A stretch of DNA of 43,910 bases from an uncultured Clostridia bacterium (GCA_947062475.1 CAMSQA010000010.1:1-43910), one strand, 5' to 3'; positions 26,701 to 33,378 are shown, numbered from the stretch's first letter. Notes: generated by a model not told the origin, from the sequence alone. Translations and numbers: made by a program.

Positions 26701-27172
26701 CGATTTCAAGAAGTTGTAAGATTTGATTAATAGGTTTGATTATGTTTTTTGTGTCAATCGACAATTTTCCATTGAATAAGTCAAAATATGCAGTTCCATT
26801 TTGATATGCAAAGTCAATATTATAGTATTGATTGTTGCTTTGCGTTGAAGCAAGGATTGAGCCTTCAGCCTTGATATTGTTTATTCCTTCAGCTAGGTCA
26901 ATATTGGCGTCAACAATTATATTGAAGTTTTCAAAAGATGTTTGCATGTTTGCTGTCAGATTTAAAGATAAAAATTTACTATTAGAAAAATTATCCAGCA
27001 CTTTTGTAATTTGAGTTGGAATAGAAGGTGATACAGGCTTAACAGGGTTGTCACCTTTAGATGAAAATTTGTTTGAATTGTTTATAGATACAGTTATAAC
27101 CCCGTATGCCGAAGCAAGCGAGATTAATAGGTAAATAATTGCATATGAAAGACATTTAAATACTTTCTTCAT
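20723..27172 (-). CDS. Giant exported repeat protein (2149 residues)
   Basis: The protein has an N-terminal signal/anchor sequence (basic MKKVFK, hydrophobic ~9-30) and no other membrane helix or sortase motif. Most of it is built from units of about 200 residues, each marked by a motif like Y-x-N-I-x-D-x-L near residues 248, 450, 635, 853, 1044, 1262 and 1448, followed by alternating hydrophobic beta strands and one or two helices. Residues 573-881 and 982-1290 are almost identical because of a recent DNA duplication. The last ~380 residues carry about five InlB B-type (Listeria-Bacteroides) repeats ending mP-x-x-x-x-tLyAxW. AAAGGA precedes the ATG. The gene lies 29 bases after the membrane-protein gene, in one operon. 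The amphipathic beta pattern resembles LppX/LolA-like lipid-binding sheets, which is only an inference. Function unknown. Confidence 0.8.
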   Translation of the reverse strand: MKKVFKCLSYAIIYLLISLASAYGVITVSINNSNKFSSKGDNPVKPVSPSIPTQITKVLDNFSNSKFLSLNLTANMQTSFENFNIIVDANIDLAEGINNIKAEGSILASTQSNNQYYNIDFAYQNGTAYFDLFNGKLSIDTKNIIKPINQILQLLEIELPDISGMLGEMDLNAILGLFSNLTEEMEENDPETINLLITIPVIEQVLTLKCDKDYKAKALNFGYNAENIAVDVKASIAYPEQIYITNKNEKDYVNVNNLLDIATGAINYFKTEEKFAVNINAKYEEFNITGEAYYNPQQYESKLSVNIKDKIVNLILKNNFIYLEFENVYLKFNLNDYALVCDFIEDCFGIKLPIDDIINLLKDFNKDELIDKLAQLGFDLSNIKSFDLSILEKVFIENNKTNILLKNIGLISIGLDNDKLSSIGFIGQNADININTINYKNFDLNVDESNYINIVDLLPTLQNAINILNGNSINGTINLEFKDYSLPIDFILSLDNNYLKLSTWLENYQLTIEKLNDKIYINFADKFKAVINLENIFDEIIDFLSNINYDIDLSGITSAIKDLGGIFKPDSAPLLIKGLVKTENGIVITLFNDLVLDIENGSKQINVSSKFNDLSFNATVIASDTIVNIPVFNDDEYTKIEDVLDLAKVIINSGIIQAVEGSVNYLMQKTIAFDFDVNYDKIDVNGKIFIDIENLKLYLNANYAKENFNILLEKNIVYLEYKNIFVKFDIFECPTVLEMLNSEFGFNLPVELISKLLNAVESGNIENVVDTIKGEFDIDINLDEIKFDISQIDKDFFENIVVDGNKTIIPLGDKTITLEVIDKMLTNIQFNGFGISINAKTIEYVDNALKTNKENYINIIDVLPTLQNVLDIMKADTISGNFNISNKNLDLTFNYTISKSENLYAEITTTIYQLPIKISYLDNKLYLNADNKLMLVSEISNLAQTIDQFIKDINLNINIDKNEICEELIDVILGIVDPNINPLLIKGLVKTENGIVITLFNDLVLDIENGSKQINVSSKFNDLSFNATVIASDTIVNIPVFNDDEYTKIEDVLDLAKVIINSGIIQAVEGSVNYLMQKTIAFDFDVNYDKIDVNGKIFIDIENLKLYLNANYAKENFNILLEKNIVYLEYKNIFVKFDIFECPTVLEMLNSEFGFNLPVELISKLLNAVESGNIENVVDTIKGEFDIDINLDEIKFDISQIDKDFFENIVVDGNKTIIPLGDKTITLEVIDKMLTNIQFNGFGISINAKTIEYVDNALKTNKENYINIIDVLPTLQNVLDIMKADTISGNFNIKSKALEIPVAFNIDKAENLYAEFNALIYQGPISIYYENNKVYINIFNQIKLVSDLNELPKAIEELTDGLDTLIDPILDLIGISKAVVDSFENDDKVNPLFSSFKQTENGLEFIINGINVNLTNNKQEILIFVNIDEMKIEGSIKGSFDPIERMTFGDDYVNIEEIFRLVNAAKNMSKREDFHVNGFIDLKLGSLALDTVEFDIYIKVVEKKLQLILEFPNIPTIPFVTKGLFENVKNRSTKIYFIDDDIYMFRQETKDNKLRQQTVKLTSNSLMNDIYTYIQFAFGFTDTIMDQIKKPAEKYREGDTINLNNVLSGFSIKENADNTQTIYNLTLNIAEIADNKVLGKLGLRLYVGENEIGETYLQALGMNMSILDGFVNLATPLKDNQDDKAKIIKIVDYGKNIDYKMQELYDYDNAYTFAYDTMMEKIGDGEWKKTSEILRTITFVSNSEVEVAPIIAPFKTQISIPTLDTIVKNDGIEKTTMTFIGWFTSENFEEDSLFTNTTMPQNDVTLFAKWNIETLRYSTINFVTFIDTSIENITLLEGEKLILPSLKAYQVVAEDGKTVSTYSFTGWYLDEDFNEKFNLAVMPKSDTTLYANWILESVEHSFKFNLYDNGNVIYSVYLAAGKNIDLSGVDMVNENTKFYLDENYMDEFNSSLIMPEYDLSLHIRNKYTLSIKSEYGNIEDSIIEYWQGQSLSVASQEDYYIDDGSQTQRDYYYFKGFSVNGIITERPSVMPNENVEIIAIWENETKYYYNVSFVLDWYIVYGCVDGSAITKAPTPMPSIKVLDGTILDLSQPEYRPTCEATTNALGKGKLFTATSWGTSAWKKFTKADSGFTSITITQDTTLYACWKQN
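23304..24229 (-). repeat. Large internal direct repeat, copy B
   Basis: These 926 bases match 24531-25456 with only two differences seen by eye (24176 versus 25403, and 24212 versus 25439). The offset is 1227 bases, an exact multiple of three (409 codons), so the reading frame is kept. Identity stops sharply at both ends, and the ~300-base segment between the copies is unlike the sequence following copy B. Confidence 0.95.
24531..25456 (-). repeat. Large internal direct repeat, copy A
   Basis: This is the partner of 23304-24229, nearer the N-terminus of the encoded protein. The near-identity at both synonymous and non-synonymous sites points to recent duplication or ongoing gene conversion. 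Older copies of the same unit, in the region coding residues ~240-570, match only at protein-pattern level. Confidence 0.95.
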
Positions 27173-27201
27173 AATAAATCCTTTTATCTTTAAATGTTTT
27201 A

Positions 27202-28368
27202 TTAGCCCTTTATTTCTGGCAACAATACTTCTGGTAAATCAAATTCATAATCTATTTTGATTGTTCCTTTACAATTTACACGAATAATCTTAACAGCGCT
27301 ATAGCTTTCAAACACTTCTGTTGAGATAAGCTTCCATTTGCTGTCTATTGTTGCAATAAATTTTATACTATTAAATTCAGGATCGGTGTCCAAACCTCCA
27401 GTTCTTCGCACCTCTTTATAATAGTTCAGCACACTTGTCATAGGGTTGAGGTTGAATGTGATGACATAGTTTCCATTGTCATCTTTTATTAATGTGCTTG
27501 AAGTCACAGTTTTCTCTGAGATAATATATGGTGTAATATTACTTGGTAGACCACCAGTCATATTTTGATACTCATCAACTGTTATTGTATTTTTGTAATA
27601 CCAGTCAGCATTCTTTTGAGAAATATTTTTGCCAGTGTAAAGTTTAATTTGATTGTTTTTATCTTTTTTATAGATGTCAAGATTTGCAACCTCAACTTTT
27701 ATAGCACCTGCTTTCTTGCTTTTGCTTATTGATTCAAAAGTATAAATATCATTTATATGCCTTCTTTGGCTGTAAACTGTTTGTTCAATTCCAGCAGCAT
27801 TGACTAGACCGTTGCCAGTAAAAACAAAAGATTTGGCAAGAGTGGCATTGTGAATTGCAAGCAATACATTATCAACATTTGATAAGTTGTCAGGTGTTTT
27901 GTCGCCCACATAATCAATCCAATTTTCTATTTCTTTTTGAGAAGTCAAACCAAAATTTTCTGACATGACTTTTGAAATAGGTTTTATATAAGCATCAGCC
28001 GATAAAGCACCATAGTCAGGTGATTTTAAGTTTGTGTTGAAATACCATACTCCAAGTCCACTGCCAGTAAATATTCCCAATACTAGCAAAATACTTAATA
28101 GTTTCACTTTGTGTGCAAGTGTGGTTTTTTGTTTTTGTTTTTGTTTTTTTTCTTTTTTTCTGCTTTTATCATTTCTTCTTTCATTTGTATCGTTTTGCTG
28201 TTTGTAAAATTCATTTTCTTGGGTTACGGGCTTGTCCAATTGCTCAGCAAAAATAGAGACCTCTTCTGTTGAAGCCTGTTTAGATGATAAATTTGATATG
28301 TTTAAAGTTTTTTCTATATTTTCTTCGCGTAAACTCGCGTTTTTATCTTTCTTTTGGTTTTTAGCCAT
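27202..28368 (-). CDS. Membrane-anchored protein of unknown function, partner of the giant protein
   Basis: The 388-residue protein has a hydrophilic, presumably cytoplasmic N-terminus of about 88 residues ending in a very basic K/Q/R stretch, one membrane helix at about 89-110, and an extracellular domain of about 280 residues. The outer domain begins with helices and ends in long amphipathic beta strands (for example IKFIATIDSKWKLISTEVF), a pattern that loosely resembles the strands of the neighbouring giant protein. No catalytic motif is visible. I chose the ATG at 28368 because GGGAG lies just upstream; the frame is open to an ATG at 28443 without a ribosome site. The gene is first in the operon, with a perfect consensus promoter and a long leader. 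I do not recognise the family. Confidence 0.7.
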   Translation of the reverse strand: MAKNQKKDKNASLREENIEKTLNISNLSSKQASTEEVSIFAEQLDKPVTQENEFYKQQNDTNERRNDKSRKKEKKQKQKQKTTLAHKVKLLSILLVLGIFTGSGLGVWYFNTNLKSPDYGALSADAYIKPISKVMSENFGLTSQKEIENWIDYVGDKTPDNLSNVDNVLLAIHNATLAKSFVFTGNGLVNAAGIEQTVYSQRRHINDIYTFESISKSKKAGAIKVEVANLDIYKKDKNNQIKLYTGKNISQKNADWYYKNTITVDEYQNMTGGLPSNITPYIISEKTVTSSTLIKDDNGNYVITFNLNPMTSVLNYYKEVRRTGGLDTDPEFNSIKFIATIDSKWKLISTEVFESYSAVKIIRVNCKGTIKIDYEFDLPEVLLPEIKG

Positions 28369-28619
28369 GTTCTCCCTCATGATAGGTGGGGATAGAGCAT
28401 TTGCATTTACCATTGACCTATGAAATTGTAAATATATAAACATGGTTTGTCCATGAAAAAATCAAAATTGTTTTGAAGCAGTCAATTTAAAACACTCATG
28501 CTTCTAGGAAACTTTTAAGTTTTATCCCCATTATTTTATGTAAGATGATATCGCTATATTTATAATTAATTTTTTTTGAAAATGTAAAATTCTCAAAGAT
28601 GATATTACGATATGTATAT

Positions 28620-28648
28620 ATTATAATATATAATAAAATGAATGTCAA
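28620..28648 (-). promoter_or_regulatory. Perfect SigA promoter of the giant-protein operon
   Basis: On the minus strand TTGACA (28648-28643) and TATAAT (28625-28620) are exactly 17 bases apart. The predicted start near 28613 leaves a leader of about 245 bases before the ATG at 28368. That leader contains an 8-base complementary pair (28387-28394 with 28523-28530). Confidence 0.75.
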
Positions 28649-28689
28649 TAATTTTTGCAAAAAAAATCATAAAAATACAAATTTATTTT

Positions 28690-28720
28690 TGAATAATTAT
28701 TCATAAAAATGAATAATTAT
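28690..28720. promoter_or_regulatory. Operator-like palindrome in the divergent intergenic region
   Basis: A 12-base inverted repeat (28693-28704 with 28709-28720, 4-base spacer) overlaps a perfect 14-base palindrome TGAATAATTATTCA (28690-28703). TGAATAATTAT occurs again at 28710, so the half-sites are 20 bases apart, two helical turns. It lies upstream of both divergent promoters and could bind a dimeric regulator. AT-rich background makes chance palindromes more likely. Confidence 0.4.
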
Positions 28721-28859
28721 ACTAATTATTTTTTTAAATTAAGAAGTTTAAGGTGTTTTAAAATAGGAGGTAAAACTCTGGGAATGCAAAGGTTTAAAAG
28801 ATTGTAAAATTTGATATTTCAGCTTGTCTAAAAATTTTTAAAAAAGTAAGAGAAAATAC

Positions 28860-28888
28860 TTGACAAAATAATATATTTATTATAAAAT
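28860..28888 (+). promoter_or_regulatory. SigA promoter of rplM-rpsI
   Basis: A perfect TTGACA (28860-28865) and TAAAAT (28883-28888) are 17 bases apart. Transcription should start near 28895, giving a leader of about 75 bases with the L13-leader candidate. Confidence 0.7.
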
Positions 28889-28892
28889 AAAA

Positions 28893-28960
28893 GACGTCTT
28901 AATCTAAGGCGTTTTTTGTTTGTATTAGCCCCACAGATAAAATCACCTTAAGACATGTTC
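28893..28960 (+). promoter_or_regulatory. Probable ribosomal protein L13 leader (autoregulatory)
   Basis: In low-GC Gram-positive bacteria a structured leader precedes rplM-rpsI and is thought to bind L13. Here GTCTTAA (28896-28902) pairs with TTAAGAC (28948-28954) in a closing stem that ends just before the GGAGG ribosome site (28961-28965). The enclosed stretch holds a CCCCACAGATAAAATCACC segment. The ATG at 28955 lies inside the structure and is not the start. Assignment rests on position and pairing, not on a covariance search. Confidence 0.55.
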
Positions 28961-28969
28961 GGAGGAAAA

Positions 28970-29413
28970 ATGAAAACATATTTAGCTAAACCAGCGGACA
29001 TTGAAAGAAAATGGTTCGTTGTGGATGCGGCAGGTGCTCCACTTGGAAGAGTGGCAACAACAGTCGCTGATATTTTAACTGGAAAAACTAAAACTATCTA
29101 CACACCAAACGTAGACTGTGGTGACTTCGTAGTAGTAATAAATTCTGATAAGGTTGTTCTTACAGGCAACAAACTTATTGATAAAAAACACAGATGGCAT
29201 ACAGGTTATGTAGGCGGTCTTAAAGAAGTAAACTATGGCACTTTAATGGAAAAAAATTCTCCAAAAGCAATTGAACTTGCTGTAAAAGGAATGTTGCCAA
29301 AAACTTCTTTGGGCAGAAAACAAATTACAAGACTTCATGTTTATAAAGATGAGGCTCACAAGCATTCAGCTCAACAACCTCAAAAAGTTGAAGTAAAAGG
29401 AGTAAGAAACTAA
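28970..29413 (+). CDS. rplM: 50S ribosomal protein L13
   Basis: L13 is an early-assembly protein of the large ribosomal subunit. The 147-residue protein has the expected length and family sequence, including [34 protein letters not shown] and KMYxxH-like [14 protein letters not shown] chose the ATG at 28970 because GGAGG lies four bases upstream; an ATG at 28955 is part of the leader structure. The stop and the rpsI start share one base (TAATG), so they are coupled. Control is probably through the upstream leader. Confidence 0.98.
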   Translation: MKTYLAKPADIERKWFVVDAAGAPLGRVATTVADILTGKTKTIYTPNVDCGDFVVVINSDKVVLTGNKLIDKKHRWHTGYVGGLKEVNYGTLMEKNSPKAIELAVKGMLPKTSLGRKQITRLHVYKDEAHKHSAQQPQKVEVKGVRN

Positions 29414-29823
29414 TGGCAGAAAAGAAAACAAAGTCAGCAAGTCAAATTATTTCAACTGGCAGAAGAAAAAAATCAATCGCAAGAGTAAGACTTTTCCCTG
29501 GCACTGGAAAATGCACTGTGAATGGTCGTGAAATGGGTGAATATCTTCAAAGAGATACACTTCTTTTGGTTGCACGTCAACCATTTGAAATTACAGGAAC
29601 TGGTGATAAGTATGATGTGATTGTTCGCGTTATTGGTGGTGGAGTTTCTGGTCAAGCTGGTGCAATTTGTCATGGTATTGCAAGAGCACTTGTTAAGGCC
29701 GATGAAATGTATAAGAGCGAGCTTAAAAAAGCAGGACTTCTCACTCGTGATTCAAGAATGAAAGAAAGAAAGAAATATGGTTTGAAAAAGGCGAGAAAAG
29801 CTTCGCAATTCTCAAAACGTTAA
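29413..29823 (+). CDS. rpsI: 30S ribosomal protein S9
   Basis: S9 binds the head of the small subunit; its C-terminal tail contacts P-site tRNA. The 136-residue protein shows [19 protein letters not shown] near the N-terminus, [19 protein letters not shown] in the middle and the conserved basic tail [12 protein letters not shown]. It overlaps rplM by one base and is followed by a strong terminator. The ~12-residue N-terminal extension is ordinary. Confidence 0.98.
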   Translation: MAEKKTKSASQIISTGRRKKSIARVRLFPGTGKCTVNGREMGEYLQRDTLLLVARQPFEITGTGDKYDVIVRVIGGGVSGQAGAICHGIARALVKADEMYKSELKKAGLLTRDSRMKERKKYGLKKARKASQFSKR

Positions 29824-29840
29824 TTTTCAATTATCAATCA

Positions 29841-29870
29841 AAAGGGTTTGTTTTTACAAATCCTTTTTTT
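29841..29870 (+). terminator. Intrinsic terminator of rplM-rpsI
   Basis: GGGTTTGT (29844-29851) pairs with ACAAATCC (29856-29863), including one G-T pair, extended by A/T pairs and followed by a T run to 29870. Confidence 0.88.
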
Positions 29871-29900
29871 AAGGAACGCAAGAATAACTCGAATGAAATG

Positions 29901-29949
29901 AGTGTTTTCTTATATTTAGCGAAAAATATATTAAAAACACTATTTTTTT
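29901..29949 (+). terminator. Second terminator-like hairpin in the rpsI-trxB spacer
   Basis: AGTGTTTT (29901-29908) pairs with AAAACACT (29934-29941), and TATATTT (29911-29917) pairs with AAATATA (29924-29930), followed by eight T residues. It may be a back-up terminator or an attenuator. The remaining spacer to 30101 is very AT-rich with no gene. Confidence 0.5.
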
Positions 29950-30101
29950 TATAAAAAATCTTTAAATTTGCTTAATTTATAAAAAAGTTGTTAATTTAAA
30001 CAAAAATATTTAAATTACACAAAAAGATAATTGTAAATTTAATTTTATAATTTGCTTTTATTTTTTAGAATTTTATTGTAATATATATATTGGAGATTAT
30101 T

Positions 30102-31028
30102 ATGACTGAAATTAAGAATGAAATAAAAGTTTATGATGTCGTCATTGTTGGCGGTGGGGTTGCTGGGATAACTGCAGCTATTTACGCAAAAAGGGCAGGA
30201 AGAAAGGTTGTTGTTCTTGAACGTATGGCCATTGGAGGTCAACTAAATTTTGTTGGCAAAGTTGAAAATTATACAGGTTTTGGCATTACTGATGGGGCGA
30301 GTTTGGTTGACAGTTTATATTCGCATATTGATAGTCTTGGAATAGAAGTTGTTTATGATGAGGTAATCGATTATCAGCTTGAAAGCGAGGACAAAATTGT
30401 TTCATGCAAAAATGGAAACTATCAATCGAAAGCTGTTGTTTTGGCACTTGGCAGCAATCCAAAAGAACTTGAAGTAGAGGGTGAAAAGGAATTTAAGGGG
30501 AGAGGTGTGAGCTATTGTGTGCAATGTGATGGAAACTTTTTTAAAGGTAAAACTGCAGCTGTAGTTGGCAGCAATCAAGCAGCAATTGATGATGCTTGTT
30601 ATCTTTCTCAAATTGCTGAAAAAGTTTATTTAATTTCACAATTTGACATTTCAAATATGATGCTTGAAAAGATAAAAAAAATAAGTAATATTGAAATAAT
30701 AGAAGATGCTAAACCAATAAAGATTATTGGTAATGAGGCTGTCAAATGCATGGTCGTTGAAAAGGCTGAAAAGTCTTTAGAAATCAAAATCGAAGGCGTA
30801 TTTGTTGTTGCAGGCAAAAGACCAAACACATCAGCACTGGATGGCAAGGTAAAACTTTCTCAAGAAGGTTTCATCCTTTGTAATGAAGATATGCAGACAA
30901 ATTTAAATGGTGTTTTTGCTTGCGGAGATGTGCGAAAATCAAAACTAAAACAGATCGCAACAGCAGTTGGAGATGGTGCAATTGCTGGTGTAATGGCATC
31001 AATTTATGTTTTAAATCTTAAAAAATAA
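30102..31028 (+). CDS. Thioredoxin reductase-like flavoprotein, probably not NADPH-dependent
   Basis: The 308-residue protein has the thioredoxin reductase fold: FAD site GGGVAGITAA near the N-terminus, the redox motif CVQCD (C139, C142) where CATCD is usual, and the second FAD motif GVFACGDVR near the C-terminus. The pyridine-nucleotide domain has lost both of its signatures: GGGDSA is GSNQAA (residues 156-161) and the HRRxxxR motif is SQFDIS (from 179). Loss of these motifs is the hallmark of the ferredoxin-dependent flavin thioredoxin reductases (FFTR) known from Clostridia. The electron donor is therefore probably ferredoxin or another flavoprotein. I chose the ATG at 30102, with GGAG upstream, over an in-frame TTG at 30090. 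It is a single-gene unit with its own terminator. Confidence 0.85.
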   Translation: MTEIKNEIKVYDVVIVGGGVAGITAAIYAKRAGRKVVVLERMAIGGQLNFVGKVENYTGFGITDGASLVDSLYSHIDSLGIEVVYDEVIDYQLESEDKIVSCKNGNYQSKAVVLALGSNPKELEVEGEKEFKGRGVSYCVQCDGNFFKGKTAAVVGSNQAAIDDACYLSQIAEKVYLISQFDISNMMLEKIKKISNIEIIEDAKPIKIIGNEAVKCMVVEKAEKSLEIKIEGVFVVAGKRPNTSALDGKVKLSQEGFILCNEDMQTNLNGVFACGDVRKSKLKQIATAVGDGAIAGVMASIYVLNLKK

Positions 31029-31054
31029 TCATCTTTAAAAAAAATTTAAAATAC

Positions 31055-31105
31055 AAAAAACATCTCTTGTTTGAAACAAATTTGCTGAATAAAGAGATGT
31101 TTTTT
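31055..31105 (+). terminator. Terminator of the thioredoxin reductase gene
   Basis: AAAAAACATCTCTT (31055-31068) pairs with AAGAGATGTTTTTT (31092-31105) in a 14-bp stem with a 23-base loop, ending in a T run. Confidence 0.75.
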
Positions 31106-31195
31106 AATTTTAAAAATGTATAATTATGCAAAATGACAATTTGGAAAAAGTTTAAATTTATAAAAATCTTGAATAAATATTACTAATTTCTCTGA

Positions 31196-32404
31196 TTATT
31201 CTTGTGGATGCGATGAGGTATTTATGAAAGTTGCATTATCAGAGGCGAGATAGATTTTGCCATATTTTTTGTTTATCTGGGATATTATAGTTGAATAATC
31301 TTTTTCTTCTTTATCAAACATTGATAGTTGACGAATTGATGCATTTGAAAGATTTGATAGTTTTATACGAATTGCTCTTATAGGCACATTGTATTTATAA
31401 ATTTTGTCACAAAGTTCCATTGCTTTTTTTGAAATATCTTTTACAGAATTTGTAGGGGGAATTTTTGATGATTTTGCTATTGTTTTAAGTTTGTTTGATT
31501 TTAGCTTTATTGATATTGTCGAACCTAAGACATTGTGACGAATCATGCGGGTTGAGATTTTTTGGGCAAGAAAGAATACAACTTTTTCTATATCTTTTTT
31601 GTTTGAAATATCTTTAATCGTTGTTGTGCCATTTCCAATGCTTTTAGGAGGTGGAAGATTATAATAATCAAGCACTGCTACACTGCGTTTTGCAAGCAAA
31701 TCTGCTTTCAAATTTAAACCATTTATTCCAATCATATTTTCAAGTAAACTATCTTCAAGTTTGACAAAATCGCCTATGGTTTTTATACCTATTGAAGAGA
31801 ATTTATTTTCTAGACGATTGCCTATTCCAACAATTGAGTTTAAAGGAAGAGAATATGTCATTTCTTTAAATCGATTTAAAGGAATTTCTGTTGTGAAATC
31901 AGGTTTTCGCATGTCAGAGCCAAGTTTTGCAAATATTTTTGAAAATGAAACTCCAACAGAAAGTGTTATATCAAGTTCTTGTTTCACCCTTTGTCTTAAT
32001 TCGTCAGCTATTTCTTTTCCGCTTTTATGAAGATAATTTTCACTTCCAGTCACATCAAGCCAGCATTCATCAAGACCTAATGGTTCTACATAATTTGTAT
32101 ATTCAAGATAAATGCTGTGAAGCTCTTGGCTTATTTGCTCATAAAGATCATAATGTGGCGAAAGACAAACAAGTTGGGGGCAAATTGCTTTGGCTTCACC
32201 AATGACTTGTCCTGTTTTTATACCATATTTTTTTGCTATTTCGTTTTTTGCAAGAATTATCCCAGTTCTTTTATTTGGATTGCCTGTTACGGCGACAGGT
32301 TTATTTATTAAACTTTTATTCATAGAACATTCAACAGATGCGAAAAAATTATTTACATCAGCATGCAAAATTACTCGTTGATTTGTTTGCTTTTTTTTAT
32401 TCAT
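31196..32404 (-). CDS. dinB: DNA polymerase IV (Y-family)
   Basis: DinB is an error-prone polymerase that copies past DNA lesions. The 402-residue protein has the palm motif LHADVNNFFASVE (D16, with the FF steric-gate region) and the catalytic pair in GLDECWLDVTG, where SIDEAYLDVT is more usual. SVGVSFSKIFAKLGSDMRKP and the helix-hairpin-helix region GIGNRLENKFSSIGIKTIGD follow. QLSMF near the C-terminus matches the beta-clamp binding motif QLxLF. No LexA box was seen in the 32 bases shared with the divergent upstream gene, and no ribosome site is obvious. Confidence 0.94.
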   Translation of the reverse strand: MNKKKQTNQRVILHADVNNFFASVECSMNKSLINKPVAVTGNPNKRTGIILAKNEIAKKYGIKTGQVIGEAKAICPQLVCLSPHYDLYEQISQELHSIYLEYTNYVEPLGLDECWLDVTGSENYLHKSGKEIADELRQRVKQELDITLSVGVSFSKIFAKLGSDMRKPDFTTEIPLNRFKEMTYSLPLNSIVGIGNRLENKFSSIGIKTIGDFVKLEDSLLENMIGINGLNLKADLLAKRSVAVLDYYNLPPPKSIGNGTTTIKDISNKKDIEKVVFFLAQKISTRMIRHNVLGSTISIKLKSNKLKTIAKSSKIPPTNSVKDISKKAMELCDKIYKYNVPIRAIRIKLSNLSNASIRQLSMFDKEEKDYSTIISQINKKYGKIYLASDNATFINTSSHPQE

Positions 32405-32416
32405 TTGTTGTATAAT
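32387..32416 (+). promoter_or_regulatory. Candidate promoter for the amidohydrolase-like gene and tex
   Basis: TTGCTT (32387-32392) and a perfect TATAAT (32411-32416) are 18 bases apart. The -35 element lies within the first codons of dinB on the other strand. The start near 32423 leaves a leader of about 14 bases with a GGAG site. Confidence 0.5.
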
Positions 32417-32436
32417 AGGCTAATAAATGGAGAAAT

Positions 32437-33378
32437 ATGCACAACTTTGATAAATCATTTAAAAATCATTATTGCGATGCTTTAAGTTGTTCGCTTGGCG
32501 ACTTTATTGATCTTTTTAATAATGAAAGAGAAGATGAAATTTCTGACATGCTTACATTTGAAGAACTAGAATTATTGTGTGAATATTCAGTTTTAAAAAA
32601 TAGAATTGCAGGGGTGGGAGAGCTGTTTATTAAGGTGCCAAAACCTTCTTTTGCAATAAAATCAATGGAAAAATATGGCTTGATGGGCAGTGAAATTTTG
32701 TCCGCCCGCCTTATGTCAGGTTTGAGGACAAGTGACCTTTTAGGCGGGCGGTTGATGCTCAGCATAGAAGATTTGCTTGATTATAATGAGGGTGCTTTAG
32801 CTGAAATTTCTGATTTTGTAGCTAAGGCGGATATACCTATTTTCATCTTTTTAGGAAGAAATCTTGAAGAGGTGGGAAAAATAGTTAATAAGTTTGGCAA
32901 ATCGCCAGTTGAAGTGCTAGAAGATTTTGGGTTTTTAGACAGAAATTGTTATGTTTGCGGGCTGAATTTTATCGACAAAGATGATCAAAAATTGCTTGCA
33001 AATTATGGGACAAATATAATTTTATCGCCCAGAAGCGATGCGGAAGAGGGAAAAGGGGCAATAAACTTATATAATTTTATTTATAATGGTTTAAAATTTG
33101 TCTTTTCAAGCGGAAAGTGTTATAATATAGACATGCTAGGTGAAGGCAAATTTGCCACCTTAATTACAAACAATCTCATGAATGAGCGGGGGCTTATTTC
33201 ATCTATTGATTTAAATGCAGGTGTTTTTATTCAAGATAAATCATTAAACATAGATGACCAAGTTGATAGGCTTTATGATGAGAAGTTTGAATTAAATGAA
33301 CCTTCCTTATTGAAACAGAAAGAAATTCTGAGAGAAAAAGTAGGTAAAATAGCATTAAAAATAAAGGAGAAAATATAA
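32437..33378 (+). CDS. Degenerate amidohydrolase-like protein without metal ligands
   Basis: The 313-residue protein follows the pattern of the second half of metal-dependent amidohydrolases (cytosine, guanine and methylthioadenosine deaminase group): SPVEVLEDFGFLDRN, then FIDKDDQKLLANYGTNIILSPRSD with EEGKGAINLYNFIYNGLKFVFSSG, then NIDMLGEGKFATLI. In active members these positions contain H in the strand after the G-L-L segment (here CGLN), cP-x-SN, and GTD (here SSGK). The N-terminal HxH metal motif is also absent. It is likely a pseudoenzyme that keeps the TIM-barrel fold. GGAG precedes the ATG. Its stop shares one base with the tex start, so the pair is translationally coupled, which suggests a link to Tex. 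The family call is by eye and moderately sure. Confidence 0.5.
   Translation: MHNFDKSFKNHYCDALSCSLGDFIDLFNNEREDEISDMLTFEELELLCEYSVLKNRIAGVGELFIKVPKPSFAIKSMEKYGLMGSEILSARLMSGLRTSDLLGGRLMLSIEDLLDYNEGALAEISDFVAKADIPIFIFLGRNLEEVGKIVNKFGKSPVEVLEDFGFLDRNCYVCGLNFIDKDDQKLLANYGTNIILSPRSDAEEGKGAINLYNFIYNGLKFVFSSGKCYNIDMLGEGKFATLITNNLMNERGLISSIDLNAGVFIQDKSLNIDDQVDRLYDEKFELNEPSLLKQKEILREKVGKIALKIKEKI

Noticed and set aside
28369..28443. N-terminal extension of the membrane-protein partner from the ATG at 28443
   Set aside because: No ribosome site upstream, whereas GGGAG directly precedes the ATG at 28368.
28764..28807. Leader peptide after the strong AGGAGG at 28765-28770
   Set aside because: The only ATG (28784) is too far away and the frame is seven codons; a CTG start at 28778 is possible but unsupported.
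32405..32436. LexA/SOS box controlling dinB
   Set aside because: The 32-base gap contains no GAACxxxxGTTC-like dyad.
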